Source: Candidatus Endomicrobiellum incisitermitis (GTDB lineage Bacteria; Elusimicrobiota; Endomicrobiia; Endomicrobiales; Endomicrobiaceae). From it: DNA of 64,000 bases. The notes beneath the pieces are model-generated. The model was not told where the DNA came from, did not search any database, and was given only the letters and a program-made list of their open reading frames with translations. The position numbers and the translations under genes are program-made. The DNA is taken from NCBI GenBank assembly GCA_031275795.1, contig JAISOG010000035.1:27750-91749 (forward strand), in the 5' to 3' direction. This document shows positions 32,352-42,217 of this stretch, piece by piece (within the stretch, counting starts at the first letter, position 1; each line of letters opens with the position of its first letter).

Positions 32352-33048
32352 TTTTAATTAGGTTTGTAGTAACAAAAATTAAAACATTTGTTTGTCTATC
32401 AATGTAATTTACTGTGCTAAATAGTGCTCCTAACAACGGAATATCACATAGCAAAGGAATACCTTTTATACGCTTATCTTTTGAAGTTTCTAAAAGTCCT
32501 GCTAAAATTATTGTTTGTCCATTTTTTATTTGCAAATGAGAAGAAGCTTGTCTTGTTGCAATAATAGGGTAACCTGCAACGTTAACAGAATTATCTATCC
32601 TTGAAAGTTCTGTATCAATCACAATATCTATTTTATTATTGGGTAAAATTGTAGGGGTGATGTTCATCATAATCCCATACTTTTTCCACTTAACAGAGGA
32701 TGTGCCAAGACCTGTTAAAACTATAGGAAATTCTCCGCCAACCATAAAATTAGCGCTAGTAGCAGATTTTGTAATAAGTTTAGGTTTTGATAAAACTTTT
32801 GCAGCTCCATTAGTTTCTAAAGCTTTAAGAGTAGTTGAAAAATTAGTTTTTCTAAGAAAAGCTCCCGACTCTACTATAGCTGGAATATTGCTTTCTTCAA
32901 CAGAAATTGCGCTAGGCCATTCTATTCCTAACTCTTTTCTTTTATCTTCATTTATTTCTGAGATTTCTACAGAAATTTCAACCATTTGTTCAGCTGAATA
33001 TGCTACTGGGCCACAAAACAAACCCAAAAGCAAAATTAACTTATTCAT
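32344..33048 (-). CDS. Short secretin-domain protein (CpaC/GspD-type C-terminal domain with signal peptide)
   Basis: EISEINEDKRKELGIEW...LKALETNGAAKVLSKPKLITKSATSANFMVGGEFPI...GQTIILAGLLETSKDKRIKGIPLLCDIPLLGALFS. Confidence 0.85.
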   Translation of the reverse strand: MNKLILLLGLFCGPVAYSAEQMVEISVEISEINEDKRKELGIEWPSAISVEESNIPAIVESGAFLRKTNFSTTLKALETNGAAKVLSKPKLITKSATSANFMVGGEFPIVLTGLGTSSVKWKKYGIMMNITPTILPNNKIDIVIDTELSRIDNSVNVAGYPIIATRQASSHLQIKNGQTIILAGLLETSKDKRIKGIPLLCDIPLLGALFSTVNYIDRQTNVLIFVTTNLIKNE

Positions 33049-33077
33049 TTTGTCCTTTATATTTATAACAGTAAATT

Positions 33078-34157
33078 TTATATTTTGTTTATTAGAGACT
33101 TTTTATAAAAAGGCTTTGGCACAATTCTTATTTTTCTACTACTATTATTATACAGTAGCACTTCTAACTCTTCTGAAGTTACATTAGAATCTATCAAAGC
33201 TAGTCCTATAGCTTTTTTAAGTGTTGGAGAAAACGATCCACTTGTTACATAACCTATTTTTTTACCGTACAAAACAACCTCGTTAGAATTTCTTGCTATA
33301 CCTGATAAACATTCAAAAGCTACTAACTTTCTTAAAGGTTTGTCTTTTATTTGTAAAAGTGTCTTTTTGCCAATAAAATTGTTGTCCCAATTTACTGTTT
33401 TTTGAAATCCTACTTCAAGAGGATTAATATCTTCGCTAATTTCATGTCCATGTAAAGGCATACAAGCTTCTAGTCTTAAAGTATCCCTACAGCCAAGACC
33501 ACAAGGTTTTACTGACATATCTATAAGTTTTTTAAACAGACTTTCTGCCTGTCCTTTTGAAATAAAAATTTCAAACCCATCTTCTCCGGTGTATCCTGTC
33601 CTTGAAACATAACAAAAAGTTGTTTCTAGAGTCTTAAACTTTAATTTTGAAATTGTAAAATATTTTATACCTTCTATATCAGTCTCAGCTAAACATTTTA
33701 AAACTTTTTCTGCTTTTGGTCCTTGCAAAGCAATAAGACAAATTTCATTACTAATATCATCTATCTGCACATCGCCAACTTTATGATCGTTTAGCCAATC
33801 AAAATCTTTGTTTAAGTTTCCTGCGTTGACAACTATCATATATTTATCGCCAATATTATAAACAATGACGTCATCTTTAACACAGCCATATTCATTTAAT
33901 ATCATTGAATATCTTGCCTTATTATCTGACAAACCTACAATATTGCCAAGAGTTACACTACTTATAAACTTTTCAGAATCTTTACCAGTAACTATAAACG
34001 TGCCCATATGAGAAGTGTCAAAAACACCAACATTTGTTCTTACTGCATTATGCTCTTCTATAACAGAAGAGTATTGTACAGGCATACTCCAACCACTAAA
34101 CTCTATAAATTTTGCGCCAAGTTCTTTATGGAAATTATATAGCGGAGTCTGTTTCAT
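33078..34157 (-). CDS. gcvT: Glycine cleavage system aminomethyltransferase
   Basis: TPLYNFHKELGAKFIEFSGWSMPVQY...SRTGYTGEDGFEIF. Confidence 0.95.
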   Translation of the reverse strand: MKQTPLYNFHKELGAKFIEFSGWSMPVQYSSVIEEHNAVRTNVGVFDTSHMGTFIVTGKDSEKFISSVTLGNIVGLSDNKARYSMILNEYGCVKDDVIVYNIGDKYMIVVNAGNLNKDFDWLNDHKVGDVQIDDISNEICLIALQGPKAEKVLKCLAETDIEGIKYFTISKLKFKTLETTFCYVSRTGYTGEDGFEIFISKGQAESLFKKLIDMSVKPCGLGCRDTLRLEACMPLHGHEISEDINPLEVGFQKTVNWDNNFIGKKTLLQIKDKPLRKLVAFECLSGIARNSNEVVLYGKKIGYVTSGSFSPTLKKAIGLALIDSNVTSEELEVLLYNNSSRKIRIVPKPFYKKSLINKI

Positions 34158-35509
34158 AAAATGTCCTTTTTAAACTTTTTTACAGTTTCTGTACATGCCC
34201 CTAAAGCATCTTCATAAGCGTTTAACAATCCTTCGCTAAGAGATGGATGAAAAAACATTTCTCTTTTTATATCAATGCCACCATTCTTCAAAATTTGACA
34301 AGCTGTGTGAATAAGTTCGTCGCTACAGGCACCTACAACCCAAAAAGCAAGAGGCCTTTTAGTTAAAATATCTACAGCACATTTAACAAACCCTGTTCGT
34401 TTGTTTTCTATAAAAGCTCTACTGTTTGCTGTAAACAAAAACTTGCCAAAAGATAAATCTTTATAACTTGACAAGTTTTTCACTTTTACCCAAGCTGTCT
34501 GAGGCATAGAAAAAACAACTTGAGGAATAATATCATTTTCTACTATTTTAAAGTTACCACTAACTATATTTTCTGCAACAACTTTACCTTCATTTTGGGC
34601 TGTATAGGCAAGTAAATTTTTCCCATTTATATCACCAACTGCATAAATATTATCTACATTTGTTTTGCAAAAATTGTCTGTCTTAATAAAACCATCTTTA
34701 TCAATTTCAACTTTTAAAATTTCTAAACCTAATTTGCTGTTTGGCGTTCTTCCAGTAACGATTAACACTTTTTCATATTTATTGATATCGTTGAGTGCAG
34801 TTGTACATCCTGTCATTACTTCTAGGCCTTGTCTAGACAGATTTTTTTGCACTTCCATAGACACTTCTGTATCTTCTTTTTCAAGCAAACAGGTTTGGCA
34901 TTCTGCTAAAGACACCTGACTGCCAAACCCTGCAAAAATAGTAGCCATCTCTATACCTATAGCACCACCGCCAACTATAAGCATACTTTCTGGAATAGTT
35001 CTAAGATTCAAGATATCTGTTGAACTAATTATTTTATTGCCATCAAACTTGAAATCTTTTATTTCTTTAGGTTTTGTTCCTGTTGCTATAACAATTTTAC
35101 TTGCAAAAATTTCTATTATTTTATCTTCACTTGAAACTGCTAAAGTGTTTGTGTCTTTAAATAAAGCTTCCCCTTTAACAATGTCCACATTATAAGAACA
35201 AAGTATTGACTCCACACCTTTTCTTAAATTCAAAATGTTTTTGTTTTTCTTTTCAACAATGTCAGAAAAAACTACAGGCTCTAAATTAGCCTTTAGTCCA
35301 TACGTGTTAGATTTTTGTATTTCTTGTTTTATTTTTAAGGTTTGCCACAAAAATTTTGTAGGTATGCAACCACAGTTTAAACAAGTGCCACCTATAAAAG
35401 TTTTCTCTATTAATACAACTTTTGCTCCAAGTTGAGCTGCCCTAACTGCACAAGTAAATCCTCCAGGACCTGAGCCTATTACAGCCACATCATATCCATT
35501 TGAACTCAT
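34154..35509 (-). CDS. lpd: Dihydrolipoamide dehydrogenase
   Basis: YDVAVIGSGPGGFTCAVRAAQLGAKVVLIEK...GGTCLNCGCIPTK. Confidence 0.92.
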   Translation of the reverse strand: MSSNGYDVAVIGSGPGGFTCAVRAAQLGAKVVLIEKTFIGGTCLNCGCIPTKFLWQTLKIKQEIQKSNTYGLKANLEPVVFSDIVEKKNKNILNLRKGVESILCSYNVDIVKGEALFKDTNTLAVSSEDKIIEIFASKIVIATGTKPKEIKDFKFDGNKIISSTDILNLRTIPESMLIVGGGAIGIEMATIFAGFGSQVSLAECQTCLLEKEDTEVSMEVQKNLSRQGLEVMTGCTTALNDINKYEKVLIVTGRTPNSKLGLEILKVEIDKDGFIKTDNFCKTNVDNIYAVGDINGKNLLAYTAQNEGKVVAENIVSGNFKIVENDIIPQVVFSMPQTAWVKVKNLSSYKDLSFGKFLFTANSRAFIENKRTGFVKCAVDILTKRPLAFWVVGACSDELIHTACQILKNGGIDIKREMFFHPSLSEGLLNAYEDALGACTETVKKFKKDIL

Positions 35510-35513
35510 TAAT

Positions 35514-36932
35514 TTATCCTCTAATAGCCATTATAATGAAGTTAATTAAAAATAATAATGACGTGCCTGCCAAAATTGGGGGTATGTCTTTTACTTTTTT
35601 TTGAGCTAGTTTTACTATACAATGAAATATAAATCCTGCAGCTATCCCATAACTTATATTAAAGGCAAAAGTCATGATACTTAACGTGAAAAAAGCAGGA
35701 ATTGCTTCTTGATAATCTGTCCATTTAATTCTTAAGGCAGAAGACATCATAAGCACACCTACTATAATTAAAGCAGGTGCTGTAGCTTCTGGAGGAACTA
35801 TATTAAACAAAGAAGAAAAAGGTAGACACAATAAAAACATTATAGCTACAACAAAAGATGTAAGGCCAGTTTTTCCACCTGCAGAAATACCAGAAGCACT
35901 TTCTACATAAGTTGTGACACTACTTGTGCCAAATATGCCGCCTATACAAGATGCAACACCGTCAGCAAAAAAAGCTCTTTCGAACTTTGAAGAAAACCCT
36001 TTTTGACAAGTCAATTGAGCTTCTTTTTTAGTATCAAAAATACCGCTAATTTTACCTGCTCCTATAAATGTGCCTATAGCGTCAAAAGTCACAGACAGTA
36101 ATAAAGCAAACAGTGCTGTAAGAGTAAGGATTACTTTATTTATATCAGAAAAAAGCATGCCCATACCATTAGAGCTAAATGCACAAAAAGAAATATCTTT
36201 AATTGATATGATAGAATGAAAATCAAAAAATTTTATTTTAGAACCGTCAACAAGACCTAAAGGAATGCCAAAAAAAATAGAAATTAATATTCCTAAAAAA
36301 ATTGCTCCTTTAACTCTTTTTACAAAAAGTATTATCATTACCACAAGTCCAATAAGGCCAAGCAATGCGTGAGGGTTATTAAACAAAGCCAAAGACGGTA
36401 CTGTTTGACTATTTGAAATCACATTTCCATTATCCAACAAAACATAATTGCCGGCATCAGACAAAAAATTTAAGAAAGACGCATTTTTAAAACCAATATA
36501 TGCTATAAATAAGCCTATACCGCAACTTATGGAATCTTTAAGGAAGTCAGGAATTGCTTCAACAATAGTTTTTCTCAACTTTGTCAGTGTTATTAAAACA
36601 ATAAAAAAACCACATATAACAACTATAGCAAGCGCTTCTTGCCACACAAAGCCCATCTGTTTACACAAAACAAAAGTAAAAAAAGCACTAGCCCCCAGAC
36701 CTGGAGCTAATGCAAAAGGGACATTGGCAAAAAAAGCCATTATCATAGTTCCAACAGCTGAAGCTAAAATTGTAGCTACAAAGGTGCTGTTCCATGACAT
36801 TCCAGGATTTAAAGATAAGATAGCAGGATTTACAAAAATAATATATGCCATTGTAAAAAATGTAGTAACACCCGCCACTATTTCTGTAGATACTGTTGTA
36901 TTGTTTTCTTTTAATTTAAAAAAATCTTTCAT
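35514..36932 (-). CDS. NCS2/AzgA-type purine permease
   Basis: TEIVAGVTTFFTMAYIIFVNPAILS; FANVPFALAPGLGASAFF. Confidence 0.9.
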   Translation of the reverse strand: MKDFFKLKENNTTVSTEIVAGVTTFFTMAYIIFVNPAILSLNPGMSWNSTFVATILASAVGTMIMAFFANVPFALAPGLGASAFFTFVLCKQMGFVWQEALAIVVICGFFIVLITLTKLRKTIVEAIPDFLKDSISCGIGLFIAYIGFKNASFLNFLSDAGNYVLLDNGNVISNSQTVPSLALFNNPHALLGLIGLVVMIILFVKRVKGAIFLGILISIFFGIPLGLVDGSKIKFFDFHSIISIKDISFCAFSSNGMGMLFSDINKVILTLTALFALLLSVTFDAIGTFIGAGKISGIFDTKKEAQLTCQKGFSSKFERAFFADGVASCIGGIFGTSSVTTYVESASGISAGGKTGLTSFVVAIMFLLCLPFSSLFNIVPPEATAPALIIVGVLMMSSALRIKWTDYQEAIPAFFTLSIMTFAFNISYGIAAGFIFHCIVKLAQKKVKDIPPILAGTSLLFLINFIIMAIRG

Positions 36933-36957
36933 TAAAACTCCCTTTATAAAAACATGA

Positions 36958-38667
36958 TTATTTATTATATATTTTCAATATTTCATTTATAACATCTTGT
37001 GGACTTAAAAGTTTAATTGCATTTTTATCAACAGCTCTAGACTTAAGTTCTACGGCATTATTTAACAAACCCTTTTCTCCTATTGTTATTCTGTAAGGTA
37101 CACCTATTAAATCTGCATCTTTAAACTTAATACCAGCCCTCTCATCTCTGTCGTCAATTAAAACATCTAATCCTTTAGCTGACAATTCTCTATAAATTTT
37201 ATTGGTTACTTCTTTTGTTTGTTCATGAGCATAATTTATTGGCACAATAACAACTTCAAAAGGAGCAATATTGTCTGGCCATATTATACCGTTATCATCG
37301 TGAGACTGCTCTATTGTAGCAGCAAGTATTCTTGTAACACCTATCCCATAACACCCCATAACAATAAGATTTTCTTTTCCATTTACATCTAAATAAGTAG
37401 CATTTAAGGACTTGGAATATTTTGTTCCAACTTTAAATATGTGACCTATTTCTATTCCTCTAGAAAACTTTAAATTTTCTTTTTTACATTTTGGGCAGAT
37501 ATCACCTTTTTTTACTTTTCTAATATCTGCTACTATATCAGCACTATAATCTCTGTTATAGTTTACATTCTTTATATGAATTTTTTTTTTGTTTGCTCCT
37601 GTGACAGCATTTGGAATTTCTATTACAGATATGTCTGCTATTATCTTTACATCTTTAAGACCTACAGGTCCAGCAAATCCTTTAGGAGATTTCGTTACAA
37701 AATTTATAGTTTGTTCATCAGCAAGCACAACTTCGTTTGCCCCAAGCAAACTTTGAAGTTTTATCTCGTTTACATCATAGTCTCCTCTTACTAAAACAAC
37801 TATTGGAGATCCATCTGCTAAATAAACCATAGTTTTTATAAATTTTTCATAAGGCAAATTTAAAAATTTTGACACATCACTTACAGCGCAAACTTCGGGT
37901 GTTAAAACTTCTTGCATATCAAAAAGTTCTTCCTCTTGATAAGAAACTGCTACTAAACTTTCTGCTTTCTCACTATTTGCTCCATAACCACAGTTACACC
38001 AAGCAATTTCTTCTTCACCTGTATCTGCAAGCACCATAAATTCGCAAGACTGCGACCCACCTATTGCACCAGAAGCAGCCTCAACAGACCTAAATTTAAA
38101 ACCGCACCTTTTACAAATATTAATGTAGACATCATACATTTGTTTGTAATATACATCCAAATCCGCCTCATCTGCATGGAAAGAGTATGCATCTTTCATC
38201 AAAAATTCTCTAGAACGCATAACTCCAAAGCGCGGACGAATTTCATCTCTAAATTTAGTGCCAAACTGATATAACATAAACGGCAATTGTTTATAAGATT
38301 TAACTTCTTTTCTAACTAAGTCAGTAATAGTTTCTTCTGCAGTCGGGGCAAGACAAAATTCAGATTCTTTTCTGTCTTTAAGTCTAAAAAGTTCTTTACC
38401 ATAAACGTTCCATCTGCCTGTCTGAAGCCATAAATCTTTAGGAAATAGCAGAGGTAATACTATTTCTTGTCCACCAGCTTTGTTCATTTCTTCCCTTATA
38501 ATATTTTCTACTTTTCTTAAAGCTTTAAGACCTAAAGGCAAAAACTCATAAAACCCAGACATTAATTTACGTATCATACCAGCTCTTATCATTAACTTTG
38601 CAGATACTATATCAGTATCTTGCGGAGTTTCTCTTAATGTAGGGATCAACATTTTAGAAAACAGCAT
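36958..38667 (-). CDS. proS: Prolyl-tRNA synthetase
   Basis: SGFYEFLPLGLKALRKVENIIREEMNKAGGQEI...GCYGIGVTRILAATIEQ. Confidence 0.97.
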   Translation of the reverse strand: MLFSKMLIPTLRETPQDTDIVSAKLMIRAGMIRKLMSGFYEFLPLGLKALRKVENIIREEMNKAGGQEIVLPLLFPKDLWLQTGRWNVYGKELFRLKDRKESEFCLAPTAEETITDLVRKEVKSYKQLPFMLYQFGTKFRDEIRPRFGVMRSREFLMKDAYSFHADEADLDVYYKQMYDVYINICKRCGFKFRSVEAASGAIGGSQSCEFMVLADTGEEEIAWCNCGYGANSEKAESLVAVSYQEEELFDMQEVLTPEVCAVSDVSKFLNLPYEKFIKTMVYLADGSPIVVLVRGDYDVNEIKLQSLLGANEVVLADEQTINFVTKSPKGFAGPVGLKDVKIIADISVIEIPNAVTGANKKKIHIKNVNYNRDYSADIVADIRKVKKGDICPKCKKENLKFSRGIEIGHIFKVGTKYSKSLNATYLDVNGKENLIVMGCYGIGVTRILAATIEQSHDDNGIIWPDNIAPFEVVIVPINYAHEQTKEVTNKIYRELSAKGLDVLIDDRDERAGIKFKDADLIGVPYRITIGEKGLLNNAVELKSRAVDKNAIKLLSPQDVINEILKIYNK

Positions 38668-38685
38668 ACTTTCCTCTTAAAAAAT

Positions 38686-39150
38686 TTATCTTGAAATCTT
38701 TAATATTTTAAATTTAGCTTTACCAGCTGGCAATTCTACATCAACTGTCTCGCCCACTTTATGGCCAAGCAATCCTTGTACAAGAGGAGATTGTACAGAT
38801 ATCTTACTTGTAGGCGGATCAGCTTCTTCTAAGTCTACCACTCTATATTCATAATTATCGCCCGCTTCGTCTTGAATTGTTATTGTAACACCAATAAAAA
38901 TCTTGTCTGGATCTATATTTTGTTCTTCTATAATCTTTGCACTAGCTATTTTAGAGTCAAGTTCCACAATTCTGCGCATAAGGCTAGTAAGAGTTTCTTT
39001 TGCAGCATGGTATTCTGCATTTTCTCTTAAATCACCGTGTTCTCTTGCTTTTGCAATCTCATCTTGAATTAACAGTTTTCTTTTTTGTAGCTCTTGTAAC
39101 TCTTTAATTAATTTTTCCCTACCATCTCTTGTCAAATAAATTTCTGCCAT
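38686..39150 (-). CDS. greA: Transcription elongation factor GreA
   Basis: YLTRDGREKLIKELQELQ...AREHGDLRENAEYHAAKE. Confidence 0.97.
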   Translation of the reverse strand: MAEIYLTRDGREKLIKELQELQKRKLLIQDEIAKAREHGDLRENAEYHAAKETLTSLMRRIVELDSKIASAKIIEEQNIDPDKIFIGVTITIQDEAGDNYEYRVVDLEEADPPTSKISVQSPLVQGLLGHKVGETVDVELPAGKAKFKILKISR

Positions 39151-39160
39151 TTTTTACTCC

Positions 39161-40243
39161 TTAAGACAAACAAGTCTTTAACATAGCAATTAGTTTAGAA
39201 ACCCATTTATCAGACTTTACTTTTCCTATAATTTGCCCGTTTTTAAATAGTATTCCCTCATCATTACCACCAGCTATACCAAAGTCAGCATCTTTTGCTT
39301 CCCCAGGTCCATTAACAACACAGCCCATCAAAGCAACTTTTATAGGGTTTTTAACCTTTTTCAAATCTTGTATTAAAGCAGCTTTTTTCTCAAATTCGCA
39401 AACAATATTTATTAAATCTACTTTACACCTTGCACATGTCGGACAAGAAATAATTTCTAGACCCGTACTACGCAAATGCATAGCTTGTAAAAGAGAGTAG
39501 GCAACTTTTACCTCCTCTATAGGGTTTGCCGTAAGAGATAGTCTTAAAGTGTCTCCTATACCATCCTTTAGCATTATTCCAAGGCCTGCACAAGATTTTA
39601 TAGTGCCACTAAAAAGAGAGCCTGCCTCCGTTATTCCTAAATGTAGAGGATAGTTTCTTTTTGAAGCAAAAAGTTTATACGCCTGCACAGTCGTATCTAT
39701 GTTTGACGCTTTTAAAGATACAACAATATCTTCAAAATTTAAATTTTCTAAAATTTTAACATGTTCCATAGCAACACTAGTTAAGGCTTTTGCTTTAGAC
39801 ATGTTATCAACAAAATTATGAACTATTTTCAACGAACCTGCATTAACTCCTATACGTATAGGAATACGCGCCTTTTTTGCTTCTTTTACAACAGATTCAA
39901 CTTTTTCTTTAGAACCAATATTACCAGGATTAATCCTTAGTTTATCTATTCCTTGTTTTACAGCTTCAATTGCTATCTTATGATCAAAGTGAATATCTGC
40001 AACTAAAGGTATTTTTATACACTTTTTTATTTTACCTACATTTTCTGCAGCTTCTATAGTTGGAAGAGAAACTCTTACAATTTCACAGCCAACTTCCTCT
40101 AGCTGCTTTATTTGTCTTACTGTACTTTTCCAGTCTTTAGTATCTGTATTTGTCATAGACTGAACTGCAATAGGACAACCGCCTCCTATTGTAACATTAC
40201 CTACATTTATCTTTTTTGTTTGATCTCTTTTATAAAACTTCAT
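39161..40243 (-). CDS. ispG: (E)-4-hydroxy-3-methylbut-2-enyl-diphosphate synthase
   Basis: VTIGGGCPIAVQSMTNTDT...CPTCARC...MGCVVNGPGEAKDADFGIAGG. Confidence 0.97.
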   Translation of the reverse strand: MKFYKRDQTKKINVGNVTIGGGCPIAVQSMTNTDTKDWKSTVRQIKQLEEVGCEIVRVSLPTIEAAENVGKIKKCIKIPLVADIHFDHKIAIEAVKQGIDKLRINPGNIGSKEKVESVVKEAKKARIPIRIGVNAGSLKIVHNFVDNMSKAKALTSVAMEHVKILENLNFEDIVVSLKASNIDTTVQAYKLFASKRNYPLHLGITEAGSLFSGTIKSCAGLGIMLKDGIGDTLRLSLTANPIEEVKVAYSLLQAMHLRSTGLEIISCPTCARCKVDLINIVCEFEKKAALIQDLKKVKNPIKVALMGCVVNGPGEAKDADFGIAGGNDEGILFKNGQIIGKVKSDKWVSKLIAMLKTCLS

Positions 40244-40377
40244 ATAGCAATTATTCCATTATAATTATGTAAACTAAACATTAAAATATAAATTTTTTTT
40301 AATTAAAACATCTTCTATATTCCCTCTTTCATCAATTGATGCCATTATATATACATCAAAACCTGACTTTCATAGAA

Positions 40378-41148
40378 CTATTTCTCATTATAATGTTTTA
40401 ACAATCTAATATAATCTCTTGCGCTTTCATATTCTATATTCGATATAAAATTATAAAAAGGTTCCACAGTGTCTTTGTTAGCTAATCTTATAGCAGATAT
40501 ATAGTCATCCCTTAACACAGGCGCAATAATAGCAATAGGATAACCAACTTGTAGCAAGGCAAGGTTCATAACAAGCCTTGACGTTCTTCCGTTCCCGTCA
40601 CTAAAAGGGTGAATCGTTGCAATCTCTTTATGAAGCCTTGCTGCATAGTGTATAGGATGTAGTGATTTTTTTAAATAAGACATTGAGTCAACAAACTCTT
40701 TCATAAGTTTTGGAACATCACTATATTTTGGAGGCAAATAATCTGTACCTGAAATAAAAACTTGCTCTCTTCTATATTTACCTGCTTTACTTTCATCTAT
40801 TCTAATATAAAATAATCTATGTAATTGAAGAATGTCTGACTCTGTTATATACTTATTAGAAGCAAGCTCTTCAAGTAAAGTATATGCATCATTATGGCCC
40901 AAAGCTTCATTATGATCTCTAATAGATTTTCCGCCAATCGTTAAGCCATCCTCAATAACAATTTTCGTCTCAGATTCCGTTAAAGAATTACCTTCAATGG
41001 CGTTACTGGTGTAAACAAATCCTATACGGTAATATTCTTGCAAGTTGTTTACTAAATCCTTGCTAAATGGACGATGCTGGTCTATTTCTTTTTTTAATTC
41101 ATCGACTTCTTGAATTCTGTCCTTATAAGAATTTAACATTTTTTTCAT
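40378..41148 (-). CDS. Fic-family protein, class II-type N-terminal inhibitory motif
   Basis: HPFSDGNGRTSR active-site motif and TSNAIEGN ([S/T]xxxE[G/N]). Confidence 0.95.
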   Translation of the reverse strand: MKKMLNSYKDRIQEVDELKKEIDQHRPFSKDLVNNLQEYYRIGFVYTSNAIEGNSLTESETKIVIEDGLTIGGKSIRDHNEALGHNDAYTLLEELASNKYITESDILQLHRLFYIRIDESKAGKYRREQVFISGTDYLPPKYSDVPKLMKEFVDSMSYLKKSLHPIHYAARLHKEIATIHPFSDGNGRTSRLVMNLALLQVGYPIAIIAPVLRDDYISAIRLANKDTVEPFYNFISNIEYESARDYIRLLKHYNEK

Positions 41149-41164
41149 CCTTTTAAATATAGAA

Positions 41165-42217
41165 CTATTTGCCCAACAACTTTCCTATACCTAACCTCAA
41201 TAGATCGCTGTATGTTGCAAAAACAAAAATAGCTAAAATAAACAATAAACCTATAGTGTTATAAATTTGTACAACTTTTGTGCTTATTTGTTTTTTTATT
41301 ATTCCTTCAATAGAAAATAATACTATCATACCACCATCTACCATAGGTATAGGAAAAAGATTAAACAGTCCAAGAGCTACAGATATAGCACCAAGTAACT
41401 TTAAATAGTCGTCAATACCAGACTTTGTAGCATCAGCCATAATATTCATAATTCCTATAGGACCAGAAAGTTCAGGCTTTTCAAAAGAAACTATTTTGTT
41501 ATAAAGATATTTTAGAGTCATAAGAGTCTGAACAATTACAATTTTAGAACCTAAATACACAGACTTAAAAAAATTTGCATCATCATGTGTAACATAAGAA
41601 CTTATTCCTATAACTCCTGTTCCGGTTACAGGATTTTTTGATACAAGCATATTTACATTAAAAGAATATGAGCCTCTTTCTACAACAAAACAAGTCTCTT
41701 TATCTGCTTTATCTTTTAAGTTTTCACATAAGTCGTTCCAAGTGTTTACACTCTTTCCATCTATAGATATTATTTTATCACCTGAAACAAGCCCAGCTTC
41801 TGCTGCTGGATAATTTGCTAAAACATCACCAATTTTAGAACTGTTAGATATTGTTGACGCTCCCCAAATATTAAAAATAAAAGCGAACAAAATTATAGCA
41901 AGTAAATAATTACAAAAAGGTCCTAAAAAAGCTATAAATATTTTTTTATACCATATTAACGATAAGTACTCGTCACTTTCACCTTTAGCTTTTTTAGGGT
42001 CTTCTCCAGCCATCAAAACAACCCCACCTAAAGGAAAAGCTTTTATTGCGTATTTTGTTCCATTATGTTTAACTTTTACTATGTCAGGCCCAAAACCTAA
42101 CGCGAATGTTAACACTTTTACTTTACACATTTTAGCTGCAATAAAATGCCCTAACTCATGTATAAAAATTAAAAAACCAAAACCTACTATAATTCCTAAA
42201 ATCTCAAGGACAATCAT
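41165..42217 (-). CDS. rseP: Site-2 metalloprotease RseP
   Basis: HELGHFIAAKMCKVKV; PDZ; LFPIPMVDGG. Confidence 0.95.
   Translation of the reverse strand: MIVLEILGIIVGFGFLIFIHELGHFIAAKMCKVKVLTFALGFGPDIVKVKHNGTKYAIKAFPLGGVVLMAGEDPKKAKGESDEYLSLIWYKKIFIAFLGPFCNYLLAIILFAFIFNIWGASTISNSSKIGDVLANYPAAEAGLVSGDKIISIDGKSVNTWNDLCENLKDKADKETCFVVERGSYSFNVNMLVSKNPVTGTGVIGISSYVTHDDANFFKSVYLGSKIVIVQTLMTLKYLYNKIVSFEKPELSGPIGIMNIMADATKSGIDDYLKLLGAISVALGLFNLFPIPMVDGGMIVLFSIEGIIKKQISTKVVQIYNTIGLLFILAIFVFATYSDLLRLGIGKLLGK

Noticed and set aside
32639-33187. Plus-strand 182-aa ORF
   Set aside because: Antisense to the secretin-domain gene and gcvT end; composition is artefactual.
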